Shown: one piece after another, positions 11,156-21,965 of the stretch
How positions within the stretch are numbered: the first letter of the stretch is position 1
How the letters are laid out: each line of letters opens with the position of its first letter
Source: Gentiana macrophylla
Lineage: Eukaryota > Streptophyta > Magnoliopsida > Gentianales > Gentianaceae
Assembly (NCBI GenBank): GCA_026214975.1
Contig: JAOBSW010000059.1
Span: forward strand, 1-64,000
Length of the DNA: 64,000 nucleotides
Reading direction: 5' to 3'
Notes under the pieces: generated by a model
Seen by the model: only the letters and a program-made list of their open reading frames with translations
Databases searched by the model: none
Told to the model about the DNA's origin: nothing
Position numbers and translations under genes: made by a program

Positions 11156-11575
11156 ATGGGGAAATTTTAAACGCTCCGCAGACGACGCAGTTACGCTAAC
11201 AAAAACTAGGTCGCTGTTACCTTTGTTCCAAACAAAAAGGGCCCCAAACTGGGATTTTCAATCGAGTTTTGTCAAGCTACTAGAAGCGTGAGAAATGATT
11301 TTGTGAGCTAACTAAACCTCGCCAAAAACAGAGGGGGATGGGGATACATGAAATAAGTCGAAGAAGCAAATACAATACATAAACCAAGCAGGCCAAAGAC
11401 GGCCACAAACCAAATTCAACAAGCCGAACGCGGCCACAATATCAGTGCGGAAAGTAAACGCTAAATTATTACAATCATCAAATGGAGGACGCCAAATAGT
11501 TCAAAAAAGAGGCAGAAGCAAAGTTATTACAAAATCTCAGGAATCCAGATGTTTCAAAACAAAAACAACAATCAT

Positions 11576-14466
11576 TTAAACAAAGCCGGGAGGAGTGTCA
11601 ATATACTCATCGCCGGGATGATCATTCGCGGCGGGAGGATTTCTCAGGATGGAAAATTTGACAGGATTCACTGGATGAGGATCCCATATCGGGTCGCCAC
11701 GTTGTATCTGATTAGTCTGGATGGCAACGATGTGGTCCGCCGCATAAGGAATATCGGGGTGAAGGGCCAATAGCTCGGCAGTTCGCTGAGACAAGTCAAT
11801 CCACTGAAGCATTTCCTCAAAGGTAATGCTCTCCCTCCCATGGTAGGCCAAAAGGCAGCGGGTGAGATGGTTGAAGCCTTGATCGAAGCTCGCCTCTTGA
11901 GAAGCAAAAAACTCATCAGAAAGCTTGTAGGCATCCACAGCCGCTGGACCCGCTTCCTCGGTGGCCTTATTCGCAGCTGCAAGTCGCTCCTTCATACTCG
12001 CGATCTCCTCACGCTACCGCCAATAACCCTCGCTAGAGATGTGCGAGCTTTTCCTTCAGAGCCAACACTTTCTTCTCGCAACTCTACATCCAGCTTTAGC
12101 GCTCTCCGCCATAGCTTTCCTCATCCGTCAACCTCGGTCGTGGCCTCGAGAGCCCTTTTTTATCAAGAACGATCCTGGATTTGTCCGAGGCCCAAGCGGC
12201 CGCCGTTACCTTCTTCGCCTCGCTTTATGCTTCTCGGCTGGCCTCAATCGCTTTGTTTATGCGAGTCCCGAGTGAAAAAGAGACAGAGTTATAGGCCCAG
12301 CGAAACACTTGAAAGAAATAAAAGAATACAAGACAAGTAAAACTCACCATCGGCGGCAATTCCAAATTGACTTGATGATCTTTGAGTTCGGCAACCTCAT
12401 CACCGCAAGGGCGCTCTGAACCACGATGCGAGCAGTAATACCTCTCCCGATCTCCATCTGAACCCCGGGCGGCGAGTCCCACGCTAGGCGACCCAAAGGA
12501 ATGACATCAGCAATAGGATCCCTAATCTGGCTCGCCTTAGTCATATCGAGACCTTGGGTGAAATTGGCATCCAACCACACAGCCTCTTTCCTTGTAACCA
12601 CGGGCAACGCCCCGCCGGTAATGCTCCACCCCCTCGAGGACCTCTTCAACAATGACCTCAGCCCGCTCAGAGCCTTTATCAGTAGCTCGCTTATCCGTGC
12701 GATTAGATCCCTTGCCAGCACCACCTGCAGTTTTGGTTTTTTCGGTTCTGGATCGCTTCTGGCCCTGGGTCTCCTTTGCAGGTTCAGCCTGCGATCTTTT
12801 TTGAGAAACAGCCTGGCTTGAGCCTGTGCCAGTGAACGCCACCACGGTCTTAGTCGGATCATATGTCTTATCAATAATAGATGCGTCCACAGTGCGGGGA
12901 ACTTTCCCCAGAGCCTGCTTCAAGGTCGCCTGACGAGCTTTATCTTGCTCATCAGCAAAACTTGTCCTTTGAGCTCGGCGTTCAATAGCGTCCATACCTG
13001 CAAAAAGGGTTTGTTATAAACGGATCCAAAAGAAAGAGAAACCACAACTTACGAAATAAGCAAATAAATATCAAAGAAAGTTACAAGATGGTCTTCTGCT
13101 TGGGTCGCCCCCACATACATGACACTTAGACGGAAAACATTTGCCTAAGTGACAATCTCATATCCAATCAGGATCGCTCTCCTCGGGGACCATGGCAACT
13201 AACGGCCCGCTTTACCGGACCCGCGATGCCGCCAAAGCGCGTAATGGAAGGGCGAGTCAGAGATCAACCCAAGCCACATTTTTCAAGCGAGGCCTCGACC
13301 CATCGGATTGAATAAGCGTCATGAGTCCTTTGACGAAGTGCCGCCGTAAACCTGAGGCTCGTCAATTGAAAGTGGTGGACTTTACCACGCGCTTTGCGGC
13401 CTTAGAAAACGGCCACCAACCTTGGACTCCACCCAGGATCCGCTCCTCCCATCTATGAATCTTATTTGGTAGCAAAAACAACAAGCGAGGCGTCTTAGTC
13501 CTCAGGGATATTTGCCCCGCGCACTGCCCACGTAACAAGTGAAATTGTCCCAAACAAAGTGAGCGTGGGTTCTATCTTCATCGTCCGACACATCACGATA
13601 AAGGCCATAATCGGAATGACGGCCCCAACAAAGAAAATCGGAAGGCGAGCTCCCATCACCGCAAATCCTAACAAAAACGGATCGAATGGAGGCCTGAGTC
13701 CCAAAAAAATGATCGAAATGCATTAGTGGTATCATCCGGGCGGCGAGCACAAACGTAATCCTCGCGGTCTCCGGGATTTAACTTATCCTCCTCCTTCGAA
13801 TAGTCGGAAAAGAAAATCGGTAAAAGCTTGTGTCAATTTTAAATCGGGCGGCGGATAAATTTGTTAAAATCGTCATTTGCCACGAAGCCTCGCCACTTTT
13901 TCTCCAACGCTTTCATACTCCGCCAGGATAGCGAACTCTCTTAGCGCTTCGGATTGTTAGGTCGGGTTTTTTGCTTTGGCAGCGGCCTCCCCGACAGTTG
14001 TTTTGGGATCCCTTTTCCTCTTTGGTTTCTTAGGAAGCTCCCAAACAATCTTGCGAGGTAGGGGGCATTCTCATCCTCGCTAGACCCCATCAGCTCGTGA
14101 AGAGCGGCACCTCAAGATAAGCCTCGTCTTGATCGGCGGAACCACTTGGGCTGGATCGGTAGCCTGTTCTTCAACCTCGGACATCCCTCTTTCACCAGCC
14201 TCGCTAGTGCCTACCCTTTGGGCTCGAGCCATTTCTTTGCGACTCTTCTTACGTCGCGGGACAGGGTCGGGGAACATAGAATCTAAACCGAAGGGATCAT
14301 CGCCTACTCGAGCTACGGCCCCCTCCCCGGTTATCTCTTCAAGCAGGTCGTTTCCGGCGGACACCTCGGAACTGGAGGGGTCGTCATCCCCCACATCCTG
14401 AGCATAATCGTAGGCCTCCTGATCTTCGTCGGAGTTGCCCCCCAAAGAACGTTCTCCGTCGGACAT
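11576..14466 (-). pseudogene. Main antisense gene of the Tat element, decayed
   Basis: Read on the minus strand from the ATG at 14464-14466. An acidic, Ser/Asp-rich N-terminal part (14080-14466) ends in a basic patch (RRKKSRKEMAR). At 13750-13495, in two frames, lies a segment with P-F-D-P-F-L-L, a hydrophobic helix and K-I-E-P-T-L-T-L-F; this matches the 'putative gypsy-type transposon' domain. A Lys/Arg/Thr-rich linker follows at 12537-12995. A C-terminal part at 11576-11995 has an Ala/Glu-rich coiled-coil start, F-D-Q-G-F-N-H-L and a Pro-rich tail. Frameshifts separate the parts. Antisense ORFs of this kind are known in Retand-type elements; the protein's role is unknown. Confidence 0.8.
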
Positions 14467-14467
14467 C

Positions 14468-14854
14468 CTGCAAAAACAAGAGGAAAAGGTGGAGCTTTCA
14501 GACCTGGGATAATAAGAATTAAGCCAGGAAGGTAATCGCACCCATATCGACGCCCTCCACTCCGTTTTTACAGGAGAAATGGAAAGCAAGTTGCCAGAAA
14601 GGGAAATACAAATTTGAAAAGCAAACAATAGGGGTTTCTGGGCTAAATCGCCAACCTCCCCCTCTCCCCTTTTCCAGAAAAACCACCCCCACAATAAGAA
14701 CACCAACCCAAAAAAAACAAAACAAAAACCTTAATTTTTTCCTTGAAAAACATCTTACATATAAACACATTGCCAAACAGCGGATCAAATTCCATAAAAA
14801 GCTCGAAATTCAAAAAGAAGAACAAGGAAAAAGGGACAAGGGGGAGGAATTTAC
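14468..14854 (-). other. Predicted leader intron of the antisense gene
   Basis: On the minus strand, CAG|GTAAATT at 14857-14848 is a good donor. A pyrimidine-rich stretch ending TTTTTGCAG at 14468 is a good acceptor. Splicing would place one G before the ATG at 14466. This is inferred from splice signals only. Confidence 0.55.
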
Positions 14855-15070
14855 CTGTTTCGGGGAGGAAAGTGAAATAAGCAGCCGCGAAAACACACCG
14901 GAACCTTCAAACTCTTGCCGGAAACCTCGAGTTCGCTTCAACCACCACTCAATCTTCTACAAACCTTCACCGGAAAACCTTAGCCAAATCTCAGAAGGGG
15001 GAGATAAAACTAGAGGAAAAGGTAGGAGGAAAATAAGGAAGTAAAAAGTGAGAAGGTGTGAGGAGCCACT

Positions 15071-15079
15071 TTTATATAG
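15071..15079 (-). promoter_or_regulatory. Antisense gene TATA box
   Basis: The minus strand reads CTATATAAAAG, a near-ideal plant TATA box. It is about 215 bp upstream of the predicted leader-intron donor and 600 bp upstream of the antisense ATG. The leader below it is C/T-rich, as plant leaders often are. Confidence 0.6.
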
Positions 15080-15287
15080 CAACGGAATTTCAATCGTGTG
15101 GCTGGCAGTTGATCCATCCAACAGTTCAGGATTGCGCGGTCGATTTGAATTCCAAAATTCAAAAACTGCCATCATTATGGGAGTTAGTTAATGCCCACAT
15201 AATTGCGGTTATCGAGGGAGCCAACGGCAGCCACGATCTGACTACTGAACTGCCCCAATAATCCCTTGACGAGCAGAAAGCCTCGCA

Positions 15288-15605
15288 GACGACAAGGTCA
15301 CAAATACAGGCCCAGAGTTGCTTCGAAGGCCGCTTGCTTTGAAAGCACGGTCCTTAGCGAACAAGTCGCATCAGACGACAAGGTCGCAAATACAGGCCCA
15401 GAGTTGCTTCGAAGGCCGCTTGACGACAAGGTCGCAAATACAGGCCCAGAGTTGCTTCGAAGGTTTGAAAGCACGGTCCTTAGCGAACAAGTCGCATCAG
15501 ATGACAAGGTCGCAAATACAGGCCCAGAGTTGCTTCGAAGGCCGCTTGCTTTAAAAGCACGGTCCTTAGTGAACAAGTCGCATCAGACGACGAGGTCGCA
15601 AACAC
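15288..15605. repeat. 86-bp minisatellite, about four copies
   Basis: Units begin GACGACAAGGTCGCAAATAC and contain CCCAGAGTTGCTTCGAAGG and GCACGGTCCTTAGCGAAC. Unit starts are 15288, 15374, about 15423 and about 15500. The second unit is cut short and the third has a small deletion. Lying upstream of the antisense TATA box, the array could act as its upstream control region. ORFs through it are a by-product of the repeat. Confidence 0.85.
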
Positions 15606-15621
15606 ATTGTCCCTGAGCTCT

Positions 15622-15677
15622 CTACTCCACGCTCGACATTTTCACGAAAAATGACCAAGACATGGAGTAGGGGCCAT
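15622..15677 (+). promoter_or_regulatory. Polypurine tract at the foot of a stem-loop
   Basis: GGAGTAGGGGCCA ends directly before the 3' LTR (15678) and would prime plus-strand DNA. CTACTCCA at 15622-15629 pairs perfectly with TGGAGTAG at 15663-15670, so the tract forms the 3' side and foot of a hairpin. Confidence 0.7.
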
Positions 15678-16283
15678 TGATGATACAAATAATATCGCCA
15701 CCATTTAGTCTCGGAAATAGCCTCTGACCCCCCATCGCCGAGGAAGGTCCGCGACTACATCATCGGTGACGCCATATGATACCAAGTCAAGGTCGCTGAG
15801 ATCGACCTAGCCTAGACCGTCACCAGAGCTAGGGGCCGGTCCGTGACCTTGGGTAAAAGGCCCTCAAAGGGACGCACAAGATTTGAGAGGAAACAGGGAG
15901 AAAAGGCAAGACAAACAGTGCTGGCGGCCCTTGCGACCCCCAAGGATCACCGCCCAGATATTATATCCACTTGCAGATTAGATACTTAATGTTTACTTAG
16001 CTATTAAGAATAATTAGTGACTAAGCTGCTTCACACCGCCAGTCTCTTTCTTAGCTCTTAAGTTTACTCTTCCTATAAAAGGAAGTCTTGTGTAACCTAA
16101 ATCATATATACATTCTAATCAAAGAACAGGCCAAAGTTCTGGAAAAAAAAACACTGCCTCTCTATCCCTCCTCTCATTGCCGCCGCACATCTCCGGCTAG
16201 TACACACGATCACCCCCCAAAATAAGCCAGATATCCACCACACAAATACCACTAAAACAACCGTGATGATTTATGCATCATCA
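15678..16283 (+). repeat. 3' LTR of the Tat/Retand element
   Basis: 606 bp, TG...CA ends, homologous to 3064-3665. TATA box at 16074-16081. The target duplication CCTCA follows at 16284-16288. Confidence 0.95.
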
Positions 16284-16302
16284 CCTCATTTTTTCGGATT
16301 TC

Positions 16303-16485
16303 ATTGGGGGCTAGCTGTTGAAGATATAGTTATCACTAGTAATTAGTTTAATATTATTCGAATATTAGTATTGTATTTATGATGTTACTTGCCCTCCAAG
16401 TATTCTCAAACTATAAGTATGTACTTGTACCTACAATTCAATCAACGAAATCAATCAATTATTATTTGACAATATGGTATCAAGC
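16303..16485 (+). mobile_element. Short copia LTR with PPT on one side and PBS on the other
   Basis: The purine run ATTGGGGGCTAGC at 16303-16315 is directly followed by TGTTGAAGATATAG. The LTR-like segment 16316-16471 ends TTTGACA. Three bases later comes TGGTATCAAGC (16475-16485), a primer site matching initiator tRNA-Met. A single LTR with both signals is the junction expected in tandem elements that share an LTR. DNA after the primer site (16703-16760) looks like a leader. Confidence 0.55.
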
Positions 16486-16509
16486 TAATTATTGATCTCT
16501 TCTCATACC

Positions 16510-16691
16510 GAGAGATTTTATGGTGCAATGATTTGTAGGAAGGTTATACCAAGTGGCATACATTAGAGCCTCTTATTTTTACTCTCTTTCACATAATACA
16601 CTTTTATCGTGTGTGAGAGGTTAGAAATGAGTGGTTGTAATGTATGCCACTTGGTAAAACCTTCCTACAACGGTTGTATTTTAAAATTTCA
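16510..16691. mobile_element. Mutator-type MITE
   Basis: About 182 bp with long imperfect terminal inverted repeats. Both ends carry TTGTAGGAAGGTT followed by ACCAAGTGGCATACATTA, the right one inverted. It is flanked by the direct repeat CTTCTCATACC at 16499-16509 and 16692-16702; nine of these bases would be a Mutator-sized target duplication. It inserted into the copia leader. A related single end lies at 29462-29513. Confidence 0.75.
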
Positions 16692-17111
16692 CTTCTCATA
16701 CCAAGTCCAAACTTCTCTGCTCGCCTAAACCCTAATCGTCCTCTCAACCATCAATCCATTATCCACAATACATATTATAAAATGGGACAATTATCCAAAA
16801 TGACACATATTGAATTTAATTAGACAAAAAGACACCTAAAACAAAATTTTAGTTATAAGGACACAAATTAGATAGATAGACTAAAATACCATTAATGAAG
16901 AAAAAATAAAAGAAATAAGGGAACATGCGTTGGTTTTTTTTTTTTTTTTTTGACGATGTACGTTTGTTGTTGGTTTGTTTAATTTTTTTTTTTTTTTTTG
17001 CTTCAGGACGCTGAAAGTGTGTGTGTGTTTTTTTTTTCTGGAGGTTTGAAGGTGTATTTTTTTTTCTTTTTTCCCTTGGACCCTAAAAAGTTTTTTTTTC
17101 TTTTTTCCAGG

Positions 17112-18660
17112 GACCATCACGATGCATTCACCACTATGATGCAGTGACCACCGCAATTCATTGACCACCCCGAAGCAGTGACCACCACGAATCTACGATG
17201 CATTGGCCACCGCGATGCATTGACAACCGCGATGCAGTGACCACCCTCGATGCAGTGACCACCCCGATGCATTGACCACCCTTACGCATTGACCACCGTG
17301 ATTCATTGATTACCACGATGCATTGACCACCACGATTCAATAACCTCCGCGATGCACTGACCACCGAGATGCGTTTACCACCGCTATGCATTCACCACCG
17401 CGATGCATTGACCACCCCCGATGCAGTGACCATCCGATGCAAGGACCTTCACGATGCATTGACCACCACGATGCATTGACCACCGCGATGCCTTGACAAC
17501 CGAAATTAATTGACCACCACGATGGATTGACTACCGCGATGCAGTGACCACCCCCGATGTATTGACCGCCGCAATGCAGTGACACCGGGATGCAGTGACC
17601 ACCGCGATACAGTGACATTTGACGATGAAGTCACATGATGGCGATGAAGTGACATTTGACGATGAAGTGACATGTGAATTGGGCTACTCGTGAGCTACTC
17701 GTACTCCACTTGCAAAAGAGTTTGACTCGATTCGATTTTTTTCAAGTTCAAACTCAAGTCGAGCTACTCGAATAATTAACCGAGGCGATCCCGCGATGCA
17801 GAGACATTACGATGCATTCACTTCCGCGATGAAATGACCAACCCAATGCATTGACCACCGCGATGCAGTGACCACCCCCGATGCATTGAGTGCCGTGATG
17901 CATTGACCGCCGTGATGCAGTGACATTTGATGATGCGGCACCGGGATGGAGTGATCACCGCGATGCAGTGACATTTGACGATGAAGTGACATGTGACGTT
18001 GCAATGACATTTGATAATGAAGTGACATGTGAATTAGGCTACTCGTGAGCTACTCGTACTCGATTCACAAAAGAGTTTGACTCGATTCGGTTTTTTTCGA
18101 GTTCAAACTCGAGTCGAGCTACTCGAATAATTAACCAAGGCGATCTCGTGATGCAGAGACATTGCAATGCATTCACTTCCGCGATGAAGTGACCAACCCA
18201 ATGCATTGACCACCTTGATGCAGTGACCAACCCAATGTCTTGATCACCCCCGATGCATTCACCACCGTGATGCAGTGACCACCACGATGCAATGACCACC
18301 GTGATGCAGTGACCACCGCGATGCATTGATCACCTTGATGCATTGACCATCGTGACACATTTACCATCTGATGCAGTTACCACCGCGATGCATTGACCAC
18401 TATGATGCAGTGACCACCATGATGCAAGGACCACCCCGATGTAGTGACCACCATGATGCAGTGACCACCTCAATGCAGTGACCACCATGATGCATTGACC
18501 TCCGTGATGTAGTGACCACCCCGATGTAGTGACCATCGCGATGCAGTGACCACCCCGATTCATTGACCACCGTGATGCAGTGACCTTCGGGATGTAGTGA
18601 CTACCGCGATGTAGTGACCATCGGGATGCAATGACCACCGCGATGCAATGACATTTGATG
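17112..18660. repeat. 17-bp minisatellite array
   Basis: The monomer is close to GATGCATTGACCACCGC, with AGTGA or ATTGA in the middle and CGC, CAC, CGT or CCC at the end. Dozens of copies lie in one direction. The reverse strand gives long ORFs with a 17-residue period (51 bp), which I treat as artefacts. Confidence 0.9.
17641..18215. repeat. 355-bp higher-order duplication inside the array
   Basis: The block with GGCTACTCGTGAGCTACTCG and AGAGTTTGACTCGATTCG starts near 17682 and again near 18037, exactly 355 bp apart, with the surrounding minisatellite copied too. A weaker copy of the block lies at about 52850-52910 in copy B. Confidence 0.8.
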
Positions 18661-18944
18661 ATGCGACACCACGATGATATTTTGATATTTTTTTACTTAA
18701 TTTAAGAAATTCGATATCTTTTTTCATAAAATTGACTTCAAAGGGCTATATCTTTTGAAGTACACAGAAAAATGGAACACTAAAACAATAAGTAGTTTTT
18801 TTATCTTCCATTTTGTCAACACCTAGCACACCCAGTCACTACAACATCATTGTTCTCCTTTTTCTTCTTACCATTCCAATTCCCCACATTCCAAACCTTA
18901 AAAATAACTCAAATAATCATATAATACCTTTTTTTACGCCTGCA

Positions 18945-19115
18945 ACGATTGACGCAATGACCCCTTATGCAATGATTTATGCAGTGACACCCACCTTATG
19001 CAACGATTTATGCAGTGAGACCTTATGTAACGATCTATGCAGTGATTACAACATTTGCAACGATTTATGCAGTGACAACAAAATTTGCAATGGTTTATGC
19101 AGTGACACCCAACGA
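18945..19115. repeat. Short tandem repeats, GCAACGATTTATGCAGTGA type
   Basis: Five or six units of 27-35 bp, each with GCAA(C/T)G(A/G)TTTATGCAGTGA, in the tail of copy A. Similar ATGCAGTGACACC units recur at 53165-53285. Confidence 0.75.
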
Positions 19116-19458
19116 TTGTCATTACAAAAATAAAACATTTCCGACTTAATTTCTGAAATCCATTTTTGTTTTTGAAAAAAATGATGTTATTTTCTCTCTT
19201 ATATTCAATATTTTAAACGGTTTTATCTTTTGACATAAAACTCCGATCATCGTAATTTTCTTCACCATAATTCATATTTTCTTGTTATAGTTATTCTGAT
19301 ATCTCATTTGATATTTTTCCAACTTAATTTCTAAAAATCGAATTTTTCTTCACAAAAATCGACACGATGCAACAATATTGCCATGAAGTAACATGTAAAA
19401 ATGCCGTGATATTTGATGATGTAGTGACATCAATGTCACCTGACTTGGCTCACTTATC

Positions 19459-19535
19459 ATTATTTGTAGTGACAATAATAAAGAACTTCTAAGTAAAAGA
19501 TTGTAGTGACAATAATAAAGAACTTCTAAGGAAAA
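19459..19535. repeat. Tandem pair of about 37 bp
   Basis: TGTAGTGACAATAATAAAGA and the CTTCTAAG after it occur twice side by side. No other content. Confidence 0.8.
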
Positions 19536-19704
19536 GAAATAAACAGAAGAGAACAGAACTCGTCACTTCTTTCATTGACTTGCAGTCTGCTGATGCTTAT
19601 TTGCTTGCAAAAATACAAGAGAAACAGCAATCCCCAAAAAAAAACTAGAGAAACATACTATGGATAAAGATGAAAAATTAAAAACAAAGTCAAAGCTACT
19701 CAAA

Positions 19705-20268
19705 CTATATGTTGTGACTAACGTCTCTTGTCTTTGCACCAGAAACAAACTCTTTTATTATAGCTTTATCTTTATCCTCTGCAATTTCAAACTCCCTTAA
19801 TTCATTGGTTCCTTGGTACTGCTGATAAACTCCAAGATGATTTTTATCGTTATCTTTATCATCTTTATCCCTTATTTTATCAAATAATAGGGTGCAGTGA
19901 GCCAGTGACACCATAGTTCGACTTTCCGGATGTGGAATGTACACAGTAGAAGTTCAACTTTCCAGTGGTTGAACCACAGTGACTCGATATAGTGCCCGAA
20001 AAGTAGATTTGGTATAACTAAAGCCGACATTTTTCTGGTTTCCCAACAGGTTCCCAGGGCACAGTCACATTAGACCAAGCACTCTAGTTGTTCGATTCTT
20101 AAAAACCTCAATTTGAGGTGTTAGAAACTCTAGAATTGCTTCTTCCAGTTCAAAAAAATCAACCACGAGACCTCGCAAAACTTTTTTTCCATTAACAAGA
20201 AGAGAATAGCTATGCCCTGGGCAAAAATTAAAATCACAAAGGGATGATTCTACAGAAAAAAAAATCAT
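19705..20268 (-). pseudogene. Coding-like exons of unknown gene
   Basis: Two minus-strand frames look protein-like: 20065-20268 (67 codons, with C-P-G-H-S-Y-S-L-L-V-N-G and an acidic helix) and 19705-19944 (79 codons, with Y-Q-G-T-N-E-L-R-E-F-E). The order on the minus strand would let them be exons of one gene. A pyrimidine stretch ending CTGTAG lies just inside the first frame. I do not recognise the product. The frames may be chance. Confidence 0.25.
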
Positions 20269-20479
20269 GGCTTACCCGTCGGCTCTGCCACACTGACCGG
20301 GGCGGGAGGAAAGGCAAGCCAACAGCCTACCGGAACCAAATTGTTCTTCAATATGTATCGCGTTTACGTGCTCAATTTTTTCCGATGCAATCTAGCTAAT
20401 GGTATTATGCATACATACATGTTTGATTCAAAAACAGTTATCAAATTTTTCCTTCAGTTATGTTAATAATACCTGATGA

Positions 20480-20604
20480 AATGCTGCATCCATGAAGATT
20501 TAGCCGCCGGAGTCAATTCCTGCTGGAATCATCAGCAAAAGCCACCGCCGCTGCCGTCGATCTTCTTGCCGGAAGAAGACAATTAAAAGGAGGTAAAGAT
20601 CAGG
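20480..20604 (+). pseudogene. Possible upstream part of a pectate-lyase-like gene
   Basis: The sequence directly before the Mutator-like element ends GGAGGTAAAGATCAGG and continues, after the element, into the pectate-lyase-like exon at 24806. One frame gives a basic stretch (A-G-R-R-Q-L-K-G-G-K) like the poorly conserved N-terminal part of such proteins, but a one-base shift is needed to join the conserved exon. The call rests mainly on position. Confidence 0.3.
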
Positions 20605-21175
20605 GGGAAATTCTGATATGGAGGTGCCGTAGTGCGGAACTCCTGTTAAACGGTGTCGTTTTGTGTCATTGTTATTAAAATAATAAAAAAAATAGAACCG
20701 AGCTGAATTCCTTTGATTCATTAACCGAGCCCACTTTATCAAAATACTTTTATACAAAGGCGTATAATCCTTATTTCTCTTCAGAATGAAAATACAGCGC
20801 TGAAAAAACGATGTCGACGACCACGACGGCTCTGCTTCATCGTCGTCTTCTTCCTTAGGTTGCTGGGTCAGAGGGACCATTGCTGTTAGGTTAAACAACT
20901 CCCTTCATTTCCTGCCTCTTTCTCCCCTCTACCTTTCAAGTTCCATCTCCGTTTCCCTGCAAATTGCTTGAATGTGAAAGCTTCCATTCAAGATTGTAGC
21001 CTTTTAAGCCGATTGAAGCTTTTGACCCTGTCGCCTGCAGCAAAAGTGAGTAAAGGGTTATTTTTATTTTTTTTAGGTTGATGCTTGTTCAAAATTTAAT
21101 GCCTTTATGTTGCATTTGTTAGCTACCCATGCCTCTTTCTCAATCAGGGTTGGTCATAACTACACATTATTCTTA

Positions 21176-21510
21176 TGGTCAAACCTGAAATTTGCTTACA
21201 ATTTTTTTTTCTTTTCTTGCAATACTTGAAATTGGGGATTGACGGAAGTGATGAAGTAGGCAGTTATTTTGCTCTTGCAATTGTTAAATCTTCTACCGAG
21301 GTTCGATTTTGTATCTATTATTTCCTTGACCTGTTGTTTCAATTAGTTGAAGGGTTAGAAGTACTCTTCTGTTTCTTTTGGTGAGGGGTTAGAAATACTC
21401 TTCCATAAGTGTTCAATCTTCTATAGATTTTCCAACACATGTTTGTTATATGGTCAAAACTAAAATTTGCTTACACATTTTTCTTGCAGTACTTAAAATT
21501 GGGGAATAAT
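21176..21510 (+). repeat. Diverged direct repeat around the left MULE arm
   Basis: GGTCAAACCTGAAATTTGC at 21177 and GGTCAAAACTAAAATTTGC at 21453 begin two related stretches of about 60 bp. Both run on to TACTT(G/A)AAATTGGGGA. The segment between is thus bounded by direct repeats. Confidence 0.6.
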
Positions 21511-21965
21511 GGGTGAATTTATAGACTTGAACAAAGTAATTAGTGTTGAAAGTGATGATGCTGATGATGTCTTTATTGTTGATAAAGATTGTGGGGTAGA
21601 TAAAGATTGTGATAAAGAGCGTGAAGTGTCTTCTGGTAACTATCTTGCTCAGGTTAAACATGATCTAGAAAGGGCCATGGTAGATAATGAATATGATGCC
21701 TACCATATGTATTGTCCACTATGCTCATGCTAAGGGTTTTAGTGTTAGAAAAGGAAAGAATGATTTCTTTGCTGGTACAACACGATTAAGATCTAAATTG
21801 AACTTTTCTTCGAAGGAGCACAAATGTAATTGTAGTAGTTGCAAGGCGTGATACAAAAGAAAATGGAAGAAATTTAATCCTTACTTTGGTGCTAAGTGTT
21901 TTATCGGTTCTTCAGTGAATTCTTCTTTATTACTTCACTTTATTAGATGCTCTACTTTGTAGCTA
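21509..21965 (+). pseudogene. FAR1-type DNA-binding domain fragment
   Basis: The ATG at 21509 opens 74 codons with an acidic start (V-E-S-D-D-A-D-D) and E-Y-D-A-Y-H-M-Y. After a one-base shift near 21715 come H-Y-A-H-A-K-G-F-S-V-R-K-G-K and, later, a Cys-rich end with H-K-C-N-C. This is the pattern of the FAR1 domain, a zinc-finger-like DNA-binding domain found in FAR1/FHY3 proteins and in related Mutator transposases. An acceptor-like TTCTTGCAG lies just before the start and a donor-like GTGAGT at 21046, so a leader intron is possible. The frameshift and a later stop make it a remnant. Confidence 0.6.

Larger units (their letters stand above)
10676..11575 (+). other. Spacer holding repeated hairpin plus G-run modules
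   Basis: Non-coding DNA between the two antisense ORFs. Four or five G-rich runs on the element sense strand occur at 10943, 11008, 11150, 11239 and 11333. The first three each abut a clear stem-loop and are listed separately. At 11239 the run is short and the stem has a bulge; at 11333 only a 4-bp stem can be drawn. Confidence 0.6.
3064..16283 (+). mobile_element. Complete Ty3/gypsy element, Tat/Retand type
   Basis: The element is 13,220 bp, bounded by two LTRs of about 600 bp that start TGATGATAC and end GCATCATCA. It is flanked by the 5-bp target duplication CCTCA at 3059-3063 and 16284-16288. Domain order is gag, aspartic protease, reverse transcriptase, RNase H, a second archaeal-type RNase H, integrase, then antisense ORFs before the 3' LTR. 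The second RNase H and the antisense ORFs are known marks of the Tat (Retand) branch. The reading frames are broken many times and the LTRs differ at many sites, so this is an old, dead copy. It may have inserted into copia-type DNA that continues at 16289. Confidence 0.95.
16780..19435. repeat. Minisatellite-bearing dispersed repeat, copy A
   Basis: The order is: a head with GACACATATTG and TTAATTAG (16780-16885), several poly-T tracts (16930-17110), a 17-bp minisatellite array (17112-18660), an AT-rich part with CTTAATTT and AAAATTGACTTCAAA, and a tail with TGCAGTGACACCC-like repeats. Copy B at 50020-53290 has the same parts in the same order. No terminal repeats or target duplication were found. 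No coding capacity except repeat-derived ORFs. Confidence 0.7.

Noticed and set aside
11317..11337. Fifth possible hairpin plus G-run module in the Tat element
   Set aside because: Only a 4-bp stem can be drawn, within chance; not counted in the series.
15266..15616. ORFs of 78-116 codons on both strands
   Set aside because: They follow the 86-bp minisatellite; the products are repeat artefacts.
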